Source: Lachnospiraceae bacterium 28-4 | GTDB taxonomy: Bacteria; Bacillota; Clostridia; Lachnospirales; Lachnospiraceae | Assembly: GCA_000403275.2 (NCBI GenBank) | Contig: KE159599.1 | Location: forward strand, 583,391-647,390 | Length of the DNA stretch: 64,000 bases | Direction of reading: 5' to 3' | Part shown: piece after piece, positions 54,737 through 63,002 of the stretch | Position numbering within the stretch: the stretch's first letter is position 1 | Layout of the letters: the number at the start of each line of letters is the position of its first letter | Position numbers and translations under genes: made by a program | Notes under the pieces: generated by a model | What the model saw: the letters and a program-made list of their open reading frames with translations, nothing else | The model's database searches: none | What the model was told of the DNA's origin: nothing

Positions 54737-55708
54737 TTATTTTAGTCTTCTTGCTATATTCATCCACAATTCCATCTGTATTCTTACATAATTTCCCAGG
54801 CATTCCGTCCGAAAACGCACTTTCCGTCTTCTGCCTTCCCGCGAAAAACACAGTCCGATCCCCTCTCCGATTCCCCGAAGATAGGTTCTTCCCAATCCTT
54901 TTTTTACGAAAAACACCAGTTTAATCAAAATGCCTGCCAACAAAAAAAGCGAGTTCAGGCAGATCTGAAGCACCGGCATGTTTTTATAGACCAAATATAT
55001 GCTGTTCTTCGAAGATAATTTTACTTTAAACTCGTTATACCTGGAACCGCTGACCGCGCTTCCCGCATGGTAAACAACGGCATCCGGTTCAAAATAATTA
55101 TGAAAACCCGATATTTTTGCCCGGTAACCGATATCAATATCTTCCAGATAAGCAAAATGGTTTTCATCAAAATAGCCAATAGTATCAAACACGCTTTTCC
55201 TGTATATGGCCGCACCCGCACAAGCGGCAAAAATTTCCGCCGGCCTTGAAAAGTTTTCCCTGTTCTTTCCTTTTCCCCGGGCATACGCCCAGCCAAGGGC
55301 GCAGTAGAGATCCCCGGCATCATCGATAATCTCCGGTTCCTGCATGGAAAGCATCTTAGCCCCTACGGAAAAAGCGTCTTCCCTCCCCCGGACAGCCTTC
55401 CGCAAACGGAAGACAAATTCTTTATCCACGGTCGTGTCGTTATTCAAAAGGATCACATATTCCGTATCCGCGCGGCGTATTCCTTCGTTCACCGCCCGGC
55501 AGAACCCTTTATTTTCCCTAAAGCGCACCACTTTGCACATCGGATATTTTTTTTCCGCCAGATCCGCGCTTCCATCCGAAGAACCATTATCCACTATAAT
55601 CACTTCAGGAACCAGACTGCCTTCATAAAGCGATCCCAGGCAAGCGTCCACATAGTTGATTCCATTATAATTCGGTATGACTACCGTGACATCCGCCGCT
55701 TTTTTCAT
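54737..55708 (-). CDS. GT2 family glycosyltransferase
   Basis: About 323 residues from MKKAADVTVVIPNYNG. GT-A motifs are VVIPNYNGINYVD, IIVDNGSSDGSADLAE, FRENKGFCRAVNEGIR, VILLNNDTTVD (DxD-like) and YLEDIDIGYRAKISG. The C-terminal segment may include a hydrophobic hairpin (LNSLFLLAGILIKLVFF), as in membrane-associated transferases. It overlaps the upstream GT2 gene by four bases, so the two are translationally coupled. Its sugar is not known. Confidence 0.9.
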   Translation of the reverse strand: MKKAADVTVVIPNYNGINYVDACLGSLYEGSLVPEVIIVDNGSSDGSADLAEKKYPMCKVVRFRENKGFCRAVNEGIRRADTEYVILLNNDTTVDKEFVFRLRKAVRGREDAFSVGAKMLSMQEPEIIDDAGDLYCALGWAYARGKGKNRENFSRPAEIFAACAGAAIYRKSVFDTIGYFDENHFAYLEDIDIGYRAKISGFHNYFEPDAVVYHAGSAVSGSRYNEFKVKLSSKNSIYLVYKNMPVLQICLNSLFLLAGILIKLVFFVKKGLGRTYLRGIGEGIGLCFSREGRRRKVRFRTECLGNYVRIQMELWMNIARRLK

Positions 55709-57147
55709 AACACTCTTTCTCTCCCTCTGCGGAGGCAATCATTGCTTTCACTTTCTGCCTGTTTTTCCCGCCATTCCCAATCCGGCGTCCATACTACCGT
55801 ATATCCCGCCTTGCGCACGCGCCGGCCAAATTCCATACATTGATGCACATCCGCCGCCTCTTCGTCTATCAGGTTTTTCCCGCTGTAACAAAACTGTCTG
55901 TACCCGTTCTTATTGGTCTCTTTGTAAGGAATGCCGAACACATCTTCAAAAATCCCCCAAAGCTCTTTCCTCACTCTCATGCACCGCAAATCCACGGCAT
56001 ATGCCTCCTGGCAAAGCGAAGCCCTGTGCATATAACCGCTGAAATTCCGAGGGATCCCCGCATAAGGGCATCTGCCTCCGGCGTTATAGATACCGCCCAT
56101 CACACGTCCTCTTTTGTCCAGCAGCTTTCCGCCGACCACGCCCACATCCTTGCGCTGGGCAAAAATATGGTTCTCATATTCGATTCGGTAAAATCCCAAA
56201 TGGCGGGTATGGAATACGTTTCCTTTCCATCCCCTCTGCCTCATAAAATCTTCCAAAGCCCTTTTTCCGGCCTCATAAGCATATTCCTTGCTTCCAGGAT
56301 TTTCCGCCGTGGAATCCCTGTGACAGCGCCAATGATACAGCACCTTCGGCACATGGACGACCGCTTCCCGCCCCCTTCTTTCCTCATAGACCAGTTCGCC
56401 CACGGCACGCAATACCAAATCATAATCCTGGGCGCCGTCATACCCCTTCCTCAGTTTCAGCCGCTGCATCAACTCCCTTTTCATTACAAGAAAATGGCAG
56501 ATATAATTATTAGAAAAAAGCAGATCCCGGTTCAGCCCCGGTTTCCAATGGGGTTCATAAAATTCCGTCATATCCCCGTTCCCCTTATCTTCATCCGAAT
56601 AAAGCAGCCAGGCAGCCCCTCCCTTTTCACTTCTTTCGCGGATCGCCCCCGCCATCTCAAACAGGGCGTCCTTCGTCAATATATCATCGTGATCCAGCAA
56701 GCCGACATAATCCCCATGCGCCAGGGCAAGCGCCGCATTCGTATTTTCTGCAATCCCCTTATTTTCTGCCAGCGGAACATATCGTATCCTTTTATCCGTA
56801 TATTCCTCCGCCACCTTCCGTACTGCGCCCGTCTCGCTCGCATCTGCCAGAATCAGCTCAAATCCCGGGTAGCTCTGGTTCAGCACCGACTCGATCATTT
56901 CCCGTAAATATTCCGCTTTCGTCTCATAGGCCGGAACAAGGATGCTGAACAAACAGGAGTATTTCCCCGCCTCCTCCCTTTGCCGGGCCAGCGCTTCCTC
57001 CGAAGGCGCTTCGTAGAGGTATTCTTTTCCATTTTGATCCAGTATTCTTTCAGCGGCCGCATAAAAAACGTTTTTCAGACCGTTCTTTTTGAAATAGTAA
57101 TAGGTTTTGCGGAGGTTTCCTATCTTGAATATTCGGAATATTCCCAT
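55705..57147 (-). CDS. GT2 family glycosyltransferase, larger
   Basis: About 480 residues from MGIFRIFKIGNLRK, with AAGGGA upstream. An N-terminal extension of about 60 residues precedes a GT-A domain: FSILVPAYETKAEYLREMIE, LILADASETGAVRKVAEEY, VPLAENKGIAENTNAALALA, DYVGLLDHDDILT (DHD motif) and YSDEDKGNGDMTE. It adds a sugar, possibly as the first or second committed transferase of the surface glycan. It is the first gene of the co-directional glycan genes read leftward. Confidence 0.9.
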   Translation of the reverse strand: MGIFRIFKIGNLRKTYYYFKKNGLKNVFYAAAERILDQNGKEYLYEAPSEEALARQREEAGKYSCLFSILVPAYETKAEYLREMIESVLNQSYPGFELILADASETGAVRKVAEEYTDKRIRYVPLAENKGIAENTNAALALAHGDYVGLLDHDDILTKDALFEMAGAIRERSEKGGAAWLLYSDEDKGNGDMTEFYEPHWKPGLNRDLLFSNNYICHFLVMKRELMQRLKLRKGYDGAQDYDLVLRAVGELVYEERRGREAVVHVPKVLYHWRCHRDSTAENPGSKEYAYEAGKRALEDFMRQRGWKGNVFHTRHLGFYRIEYENHIFAQRKDVGVVGGKLLDKRGRVMGGIYNAGGRCPYAGIPRNFSGYMHRASLCQEAYAVDLRCMRVRKELWGIFEDVFGIPYKETNKNGYRQFCYSGKNLIDEEAADVHQCMEFGRRVRKAGYTVVWTPDWEWREKQAESESNDCLRRGRERVL

Positions 57148-57167
57148 CGTTATCATTCCCTTTTTCG

Positions 57168-57563
57168 TTATTTTTTCATTCTATTTTTCTCTGTAAGGAG
57201 GCAATCTATATAACTTTTGACCCCATTTCGAAAAAACTGTGCATTTTCTATCTGTTCTTCTACTTCTTTTTTCGATATCACATAATAATCATCATAATCA
57301 GATTCGCTTCTAATTTCAAACGCTTCCGTTAAAATTTTAGAATATTCCTTGCCGAATATTCCTGTTTTCACATAATTCCTCTGAAAATATCCCATTACAC
57401 CAGAATGTTTTGAAAAATCCACGCCTTCCAGTGCCAATAAACTTCGAATACAATGGAAGACCGAATAATATGATCGATTTGCTGCGCTATCATAATCCCC
57501 TAATTGCACTAGCATCCTGGCAGATTCCAGGCATCTTCCGGCTTTTCCAGACGATAATAACAT
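57168..57563 (-). CDS. HEPN domain toxin-like protein
   Basis: A 131-residue helical protein of the HEPN family linked to minimal nucleotidyltransferases: AANRSYYSVFHCIRSLLAL, a KHSGVMGYFQRNYVKTGIF segment, and IRSESDYDDYYVISKKEV with the R-x4-Y DY motif at R85. HEPN proteins paired with MNT antitoxins act as RNases controlled by adenylylation of this region. GAAGGA lies before the start, and the gene starts 15 bases after the MNT stop. Confidence 0.85.
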   Translation of the reverse strand: MLLSSGKAGRCLESARMLVQLGDYDSAANRSYYSVFHCIRSLLALEGVDFSKHSGVMGYFQRNYVKTGIFGKEYSKILTEAFEIRSESDYDDYYVISKKEVEEQIENAQFFRNGVKSYIDCLLTEKNRMKK

Positions 57564-57578
57564 AAATCCTTCCTTCGT

Positions 57579-57920
57579 TCATCCATAAACAGTTATCCCC
57601 TCTCTTTCTATATTCTGGTAAAATGGGAGAAAATCAAGACTATCTTCGAAATGTTTTTTATCTCTCAATACAATAGAAAGGAACACTTCTTGCTCAATCG
57701 AAATATTACTTGCCATTTCGGCAGTCAGGCTTCGCATCTTTTTTACATCATCTATATCGCCATCCAGAATAATCATAATGTCTATATCTGATTCCTCCGT
57801 ATTGTCTCCGCGCGCATAGGATCCATAAAGAATAATTTTATTCAGTTTATCCCCATATAATTGCTTTGAAGCATTTTCTACTTCCTGAAGGACTATTTTC
57901 AATTCAGATTTCGTACACAT
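57579..57920 (-). CDS. MNT nucleotidyltransferase antitoxin-like protein
   Basis: A 113-residue minimal nucleotidyltransferase. The catalytic motif is LYGSYARGDNTEESDIDIMI (GS at 33-34, D45 and D47), matching GSxARGxxxxxSDID. In HEPN-MNT modules such proteins adenylylate the HEPN tyrosine and silence the toxin. It is upstream of and co-transcribed with the HEPN gene. AGGGGG lies upstream of the start. Confidence 0.87.
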   Translation of the reverse strand: MCTKSELKIVLQEVENASKQLYGDKLNKIILYGSYARGDNTEESDIDIMIILDGDIDDVKKMRSLTAEMASNISIEQEVFLSIVLRDKKHFEDSLDFLPFYQNIEREGITVYG

Positions 57921-57995
57921 GATGTACCCCCTGTTTTATTTGCCTGTCATTTTTCTCATAGTATACCATATTTTTAAAGCTCTGCACTACGAAAA

Positions 57996-58047
57996 CAAAA
58001 ATGCCTCAAAAATACGGACCATAACATCCATATTTTGAGGCATTTTC
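57996..58047 (-). terminator. Terminator of the phosphoglucomutase gene
   Basis: AAAATGCCTCAAAA pairs with TTTTGAGGCATTTT around a loop of about 20 bases. On the minus strand it is followed by more T. It lies 22 bases past the stop codon. Confidence 0.85.
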
Positions 58048-58068
58048 CTTTCATTTATTTAAAAAACA

Positions 58069-59790
58069 TCAAATATGCGCTTTCAAAGCTTCTGTCAGTT
58101 TTTCCACTTTTTCCTGGGCATCCTCCAGACTGTTTCCTTTTACTCCCATATAGAACTTCAGCTTCGGCTCCGTTCCAGAAGGGCGGGCGCAGCACCAGGA
58201 ATCATCCGTCAAGTCAAAATAGAGTACGTTAGACTGTGGAAGACCGGTCTCCCTCTCTTCGCCGCTTTCCATATTTAAGATCCGGTTTCTGTCATAATCC
58301 CTGAATTCCAGAACCTTCCAATCACCAAACTCCTTCGGCGGATCGTTGCGCAGTTTATCCATAATGGCTGCTATCTGCCTGGAACCTTCGATTCCCTTCA
58401 ATGTAATCGCATATTGGGTTTCCTTAAAGTAACCGTATTTTTCATACAGATCCAGCATCTGATCCCATACGGTCTTCCCATGCTTCTTGCACCATGCGGC
58501 CATTTCGCATAAGCACATAACCGCTACCACGGCATCCTTATCCCTCGCGTGGGTTCCCGCAAGACAGCCGTAGCTCTCTTCCAGACCGAATACATAATGA
58601 TTGGAACCGCTCTGCTCAAACCACTTGATCTGTTCCCCAATATACTTAAAGCCCGTCAATACTTCGATGCATTTTACATGATAATCATCCGAAATTGCCT
58701 TCGCCATATTGGTCGTTACGATCGTCGTCACCAGCGCAGGATTCTCCGGCATAGCGCCTACTGCCGTCCGTTCCCTTAAAATATATTCCGCGATCAGCAT
58801 ACCCGACATATTGCCAGTAAAGGAAACATATTCGCCGCTCTTGGTATCCAGGGCATAAATACCGAGCCTGTCTGCATCCGGGTCAGTAGCCAGAACGATA
58901 TCCGCATTTTTCTCTTTCGCCAATTTCAAAGCCAGCGTAAATGCTTTCGGATCTTCCGGGTTCGGATAATCCAGGGTCGTAAAGTCAGGATCCGGCAGCT
59001 CCTGTTCCGGCACCACATATACGTGTTTAAACCCTAATTCGGACAAAATGCGCCTTACCGGCACATTACCTGTCCCGTGGAACGGAGAATAAACGATCTT
59101 AATATCATCGGCCATTTCTTTAATAATCTCGGGATGAATAATCTGCTTTTTCAGTTCTTCCATGTAAGCGTCGTCTATTTCCGCCCCGATCACCTGATAA
59201 AGTCCGGCTTTTATAGCCTCCTCCTTATCCATCGTCTTCACTTCATGGTAATCGGTAACATTTTTTACTTCCGTAATAATTTCTTTGTCCTTCGGTGCCG
59301 TTACCTGCGCGCCGTCTTCCCAATACGCCTTATAGCCGTTATATTCCGGCGGATTATGGCTGGCCGTAATAACGATACCGGAAATACATCCCAGCTTTCT
59401 CAATGCGAAGGACAGTTCCGGCGTCGGGCGCAGCGCATCGAATACATATGCCTTAATACCGTTTGCCGCCAAGCAAAGAGCTGCTTCATCTGCAAATTCC
59501 GGCGATTTTCTTCTGGAGTCATAAGCGATCGCAACACCTTTTTCCTTGCCGCCCTGCTTTAAAATATAATTGGCAAGCCCCTGTGTCGCTTTACGCACGG
59601 TGTAGATGTTCATACGGTTCGTTCCCGCCCCGATCACGCCCCGCAGGCCACCTGTGCCGAATTCCAATTCTTTATAGAAACGGTCTTCGATTTCTTTCTC
59701 GTCATTTCTAATGGCCAAAAGCTCGTTCTTCGTATCCTCATCAAAATACGCATCATTCAGCCAAAAATTGAACTCTTCCTGATAGCTCAT
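58069..59790 (-). CDS. pgcA: Phosphoglucomutase/phosphomannomutase
   Basis: A 573-residue alpha-D-phosphohexomutase. Domain 1 carries the phosphoserine loop in ITASHNPPEYNGYKAYW (S144). The metal-binding loop is DPDADRLGIYAL, the sugar-binding loop FGLEESYG, and the C-terminal phosphate-binding loop ARPSGTEPKLKFYMGV. It interconverts glucose-1- and glucose-6-phosphate, feeding UDP-glucose for the surface glycan genes next door. GGAGG precedes the start. Confidence 0.95.
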   Translation of the reverse strand: MSYQEEFNFWLNDAYFDEDTKNELLAIRNDEKEIEDRFYKELEFGTGGLRGVIGAGTNRMNIYTVRKATQGLANYILKQGGKEKGVAIAYDSRRKSPEFADEAALCLAANGIKAYVFDALRPTPELSFALRKLGCISGIVITASHNPPEYNGYKAYWEDGAQVTAPKDKEIITEVKNVTDYHEVKTMDKEEAIKAGLYQVIGAEIDDAYMEELKKQIIHPEIIKEMADDIKIVYSPFHGTGNVPVRRILSELGFKHVYVVPEQELPDPDFTTLDYPNPEDPKAFTLALKLAKEKNADIVLATDPDADRLGIYALDTKSGEYVSFTGNMSGMLIAEYILRERTAVGAMPENPALVTTIVTTNMAKAISDDYHVKCIEVLTGFKYIGEQIKWFEQSGSNHYVFGLEESYGCLAGTHARDKDAVVAVMCLCEMAAWCKKHGKTVWDQMLDLYEKYGYFKETQYAITLKGIEGSRQIAAIMDKLRNDPPKEFGDWKVLEFRDYDRNRILNMESGEERETGLPQSNVLYFDLTDDSWCCARPSGTEPKLKFYMGVKGNSLEDAQEKVEKLTEALKAHI

Positions 59791-59895
59791 GATTTTATTC
59801 CTCCTATATTATTTTTTCGGTATTATTCCGACTATATTTTTTCCAGTATATCACATTTTAGGGGACAGGGCTATAGAGGAAATCAGATTTGCACA

Positions 59896-59915
59896 GAAAT
59901 CAATTTTTATAAGCG
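59896..59915 (+). repeat. Orphan end of a family 2 palindromic element
   Basis: GAAATCAATTTTTATAAGCG matches the outer terminus of the family 2 elements at 30116, 41754 and 17091. No core or second arm follows. It looks like a broken-off element end. Confidence 0.5.
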
Positions 59916-59930
59916 TCTGCCTTTGTCACA

Positions 59931-60365
59931 CTATATCCATTGAATAAATGCTGTTTTATCGTCACTGTTGTACCCTGCCTTTCTGTAAAAATCCAATGTG
60001 CTTTTTTTCTTAGAGCCTGTGAGCAGCATTATTTTATAACAGTTTTCTTTTATGGCGATTTCTTTTGCGTAATCTAAGCACTGCGTTGCCAGTCCTCTTT
60101 TTCTGAACTTTTCATCAGTTATCACATTTTCAATAAAAGCATACGGCTGCTGGTTGTGCGTGAGATTGGGAATAATAACACAGACACAGGAAGATATGAT
60201 TTTCCCATTTTCCTCAGCAACAATCACATGATGGTTTTTATCCTGAAAAATGCTATCCCAAATCCGCAATAGTTCAGCGGTCTTTTCCGGCATGGGATTA
60301 TTATGTAACTGCATATACAATCTCAATAAACCATCTAAATCATTTTTCGCTATTTCTCTAACCAT
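59931..60365 (-). CDS. GNAT family N-acetyltransferase
   Basis: About 144 residues from MVREIAKNDLDGLL, with GGGGGAT upstream. GNAT motif A is visible as VITDEKFRKRGLATQCLDYA, then IMLLTGSKKKSTLDFYRKAGY. It transfers an acetyl group from acetyl-CoA to an unknown amine. It lies between two orphan ends of palindromic elements and next to decayed genes, so it may belong to an acquired segment. Confidence 0.85.
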   Translation of the reverse strand: MVREIAKNDLDGLLRLYMQLHNNPMPEKTAELLRIWDSIFQDKNHHVIVAEENGKIISSCVCVIIPNLTHNQQPYAFIENVITDEKFRKRGLATQCLDYAKEIAIKENCYKIMLLTGSKKKSTLDFYRKAGYNSDDKTAFIQWI

Positions 60366-60490
60366 ACAGGATCCCCCTTTCTTATTGTCCGTTCCATTCA
60401 TCAATCTCGCCTTTTGCAATGTTGGTATTCATCATATTTTTATATATCACTCCGAATTTTGTAAACTATCTGCTAAAAATTTACATTGGC

Positions 60491-60625
60491 CGGGTAAAAA
60501 AACAAATTTCTGCAATGGCGGATCTATTGGCTGATGTAAAGAACGAAAATGGAAACCGGCGCATTTTGTCCGCAGAAAGTGAACTCACAACGCCCCTTAC
60601 AACGCTTATAGGGTATTTGGACAAG
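60491..60625 (+). pseudogene. Possible histidine kinase remnant
   Basis: A short run of codons (ISAMADLLADVKNENGNRR then ELTTPLTTLIGYLD) resembles the HAMP-to-HisKA end of a sensor kinase, with LTTPLTTLIGYLD in place of DLKTPLTSLIGYLD. The phosphoacceptor His is missing and no start or downstream ATPase domain remains. It directly precedes a permease tail in another frame. Confidence 0.5.
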
Positions 60626-60629
60626 AACG

Positions 60630-60860
60630 AAAGAATTTATCGCACCGCTGATTGCCATCGCTGCCATTCTCTTAATCAATGTTGTCTTATCAAGTTCCCC
60701 AATCGCAGCATTTTATCCGTGGTCAGCTTCCTATCTGCTCGTAATGGGACGTTTATCCAGGCAGGGCTGTCCCTGGGGAATTTCAGTATCCATTATTCTG
60801 ATGATGAGTTTATCCGGGTTTGCCGCAAGTCTGTTTAGATTTAAAAAAGAAGAAGTATAA
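60630..60860 (+). pseudogene. C-terminal remnant of an ABC-2 type permease
   Basis: 77 codons in one frame, starting KEFIAPLIAIAAILLINVVL, then SSSPIAAFYPWSASYLL, and ending GFAASLFRFKKEEV before a stop. Two hydrophobic segments and the FYPWS motif are typical of the C-terminal end of lantibiotic/bacitracin-type ABC permeases. There is no start. With the kinase remnant just upstream it represents a deleted kinase-transporter module. Confidence 0.65.
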
Positions 60861-60866
60861 TTATTA

Positions 60867-60888
60867 GGAAACCAATTTTTACAAACGC
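60867..60888 (+). repeat. Second orphan family 2 element end
   Basis: GGAAACCAATTTTTACAAACGC is similar to the family 2 termini and has the same orientation as the fragment at 59896. The two fragments bracket the GNAT gene and the decayed kinase-permease genes. Confidence 0.4.
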
Positions 60889-60900
60889 TATCTCGATTTG

Positions 60901-61800
60901 CTAGTTTCCTTTACTCAGCCCCTTTGCATAAGCATATATATGCTTTAAATAGCTATTATCCAATCCTCCGCTACCATCCCCCATCATATCTGAAAATCCC
61001 AAATATGAATGAAACCCAAGCATGTATACAGCAATAGCCATTGCCATGTCTTCACTTTCCCTGCCAGATATATCCGCAATATTTCTTAATTCCTGCAAAA
61101 CAGTGTCATGCGGAATCTGTACCGTCCCATCCTTTTTTACCACCTTTTCAATTACGCCTGGAAGAACCATACACATATGATAAAACGCATCATCTTCCCC
61201 GGTTGTAATTGCATAAAACCGATCCAGGCTTACCCGTCTGATTCTTTTATGCGACACGCGCCTTCCATCTACCGTAGTTTCCCACTTTATATTCTGTGAT
61301 TTCTGAGCGATTGCCTCTACCAAAAAACACGCACAGTCATCATTACTTAAAAGCTGATTTTGCATCTTAATATACGTTTTACCTGCCGAAGCTGAATTCA
61401 TTGTATTATGCTTATTTTTCATTTCCACATACACTGTATGAACCACATCCCCGTCTGGCAATGCAATCCCGTCCTCATTTTGATAAATTACATCCCATCC
61501 TCCCTCTTTTCCGTTCTCCGGTACTCTGCATTTATCTACATATTGAAATATTCTTTGATGAAAATAGCCTATGTCATTATTATTTGACTTATCACGCTGA
61601 CGAAATATTTCGTTACCTACCATTTCTTCCCATGAGGTCTGATATACCGTCTTGTCAAAGATCAGTTTGATAGGGTCAATGATATTCTTGTTAAAACGTT
61701 TCACATCATAAGATTCCAGTTTTTCGCCATATTTTTCTATTGTCGCCCCTACATGCTTTACAAAATCTTCTTCCGATATAAAATCCAACGGCCAACTCAT
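60901..61800 (-). CDS. Type II restriction enzyme, Eco47II/Sau96I-like
   Basis: A 299-residue protein. Segments such as FNKNIIDPIKLIFDKTVYQ, NEIFRQRDKSNNNDIGYFHQ, GGWDVIY, VYVEMKNKHNTMNSAS and CFLVEAIAQKSQNIKWE match the Eco47II-type restriction endonuclease family, which cuts at GGNCC or GGWCC. The likely PD-(D/E)xK residues are D103 (GWD) and E126/K128 (VEMK). It starts five bases after the stop of the cytosine methyltransferase gene, the expected partner. The exact site cannot be read. Confidence 0.85.
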   Translation of the reverse strand: MSWPLDFISEEDFVKHVGATIEKYGEKLESYDVKRFNKNIIDPIKLIFDKTVYQTSWEEMVGNEIFRQRDKSNNNDIGYFHQRIFQYVDKCRVPENGKEGGWDVIYQNEDGIALPDGDVVHTVYVEMKNKHNTMNSASAGKTYIKMQNQLLSNDDCACFLVEAIAQKSQNIKWETTVDGRRVSHKRIRRVSLDRFYAITTGEDDAFYHMCMVLPGVIEKVVKKDGTVQIPHDTVLQELRNIADISGRESEDMAMAIAVYMLGFHSYLGFSDMMGDGSGGLDNSYLKHIYAYAKGLSKGN

Positions 61801-61805
61801 TACGC

Positions 61806-62840
61806 TTACATTGCCTCCCTGACTTTCTCTTCTTTTGCCAGCATCTCAAGCGAGCGATGTACCTCTGCTGCAATATCCCATGCCAGATTAACCGGAACAG
61901 CATTTCCCACCTGTTTATATTGCGATGAAATATTTCCGCAAAATTCCCATTCATCCGGAAATGTCTGGCACCTCGCATTCTCCCTTATCGTAAAGGGTCT
62001 TGCCTCCAATGGGTGGCAGCGCTCTGTCTGCTTTTGGGATGGCGATGTCAATACCGTTAGTGAAGGCTCATCCAAACTCATCCTCCGTAATATCCCGGTA
62101 CGTCCGCCCTCCATTTCCCAACAGCTTTTCATATACTCTTTTGCTACATTTGGGTCAATATCCCGCCAGTACCCGCCTGCAGGAACCAACTCAAATATTT
62201 TTTTCTTTTTTTCCCCATACGGGATATACGGACTATCTGGACAATCCAACAAAACATCTTTCAACACAGGTTTATAATCATGAGGTCTCGGAAAAGTATA
62301 TTCTGTTTTTTCTATTAAATCATTTCTAATTCCAATCGTAATTAAACGTTCCCTTTTTTGAGGGACGCCATAATCCCACGCATTTAATATTTTTTTGTCA
62401 ATTTTATATCCTGCTTTTGCAAAAATATTTAACATCGTTTCATATGTATTTCCATGATCATGGGTAAGCAGTCCTCTGACATTTTCAAATAAAAACATCT
62501 TCGGCTGCAATTTTTGTAAAAATAATGCATAATGATAAAAAAGCGTTCCCCTGGCATCTTCCAAGCCAAGTCTTTTCCCCGCATATGAAAACGCCTGACA
62601 AGGCGCTCCCCCTGAAAGCAAATCCAATTCTCCTTTTTTTATATGAAAATACTTTTCCAAATCCAAACAGGAAATATTGGCAATATCATCATGAATAACG
62701 TTCCAATCAGGTCTGTTTCTTTTCAACGTATCTGCCGCATCTTTATCAAATTCGATCAATCCAAGCGTTTCAAATCCCGCTTTCTCAATTCCTAACGCAA
62801 GTCCGCCTGCGCCGGCAAACAATTCCATTGTGTAAAACAT
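61806..62840 (-). CDS. DNA (cytosine-5) methyltransferase
   Basis: A 344-residue C5 methylase. Motif I ELFAGAGGLALGIEKAG, motif IV GGAPCQAFSYAGKR (catalytic C81), motif VI FLFENVRGLL, motif VIII RERLITIGIR and motif X QVGNAVPVNLA are intact. The target-recognition region lies about residues 180-260. It protects the host from the restriction enzyme gene just downstream. GAGG precedes the start. Confidence 0.93.
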   Translation of the reverse strand: MFYTMELFAGAGGLALGIEKAGFETLGLIEFDKDAADTLKRNRPDWNVIHDDIANISCLDLEKYFHIKKGELDLLSGGAPCQAFSYAGKRLGLEDARGTLFYHYALFLQKLQPKMFLFENVRGLLTHDHGNTYETMLNIFAKAGYKIDKKILNAWDYGVPQKRERLITIGIRNDLIEKTEYTFPRPHDYKPVLKDVLLDCPDSPYIPYGEKKKKIFELVPAGGYWRDIDPNVAKEYMKSCWEMEGGRTGILRRMSLDEPSLTVLTSPSQKQTERCHPLEARPFTIRENARCQTFPDEWEFCGNISSQYKQVGNAVPVNLAWDIAAEVHRSLEMLAKEEKVREAM

Positions 62841-62858
62841 AAGATTACCTCTTCTTTT

Positions 62859-62900
62859 TTTATAATGCTAGCATACTATGTGTCCAATTATCAGGACACA
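62859..62900 (-). promoter_or_regulatory. Methylase promoter with overlapping operator palindrome
   Basis: On the minus strand, TTGGAC (62882-62887), a 17-base spacer and TATAAA (62859-62864). The -35 is embedded in the palindrome TGTGTCC-N8-GGACACA (62879-62900). A palindrome over the -35 of a methylase gene suggests repression, perhaps by the methylase's own product or a C-protein located elsewhere. Confidence 0.55.
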
Positions 62901-62921
62901 TTAAATATTTCCTCATCATCT

Positions 62922-63002
62922 TCAATAAGTTCCATTATATTCCGTATCCCCTTCGCAGAAAACTTTAAAAATCTTTTTTGTTGCCCGCACTTTTCTACTC
63001 AA
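62922..63002 (-). pseudogene. Truncated rloB start
   Basis: Reading from a TTG that overlaps the stop of the ATPase gene, the frame is LSRKVRATKKIFKVFCEGDT, then EYN, and then a stop. This is the N-terminal motif of RloB-like proteins (basic start, then hydrophobic strand, CEGxTE). In RloAB pairs the rloB gene overlaps the 3' end of the AAA15 ATPase gene exactly here. Only about 26 codons remain; another frame then ends in IMELIEDDEEIFN. The remainder was lost when the restriction-modification genes arrived or by deletion. Confidence 0.6.

Noticed and set aside
55840-56907. A 355-codon ORF on the plus strand
   Set aside because: Antisense shadow of the large GT2 gene, whose motifs are unambiguous on the minus strand.
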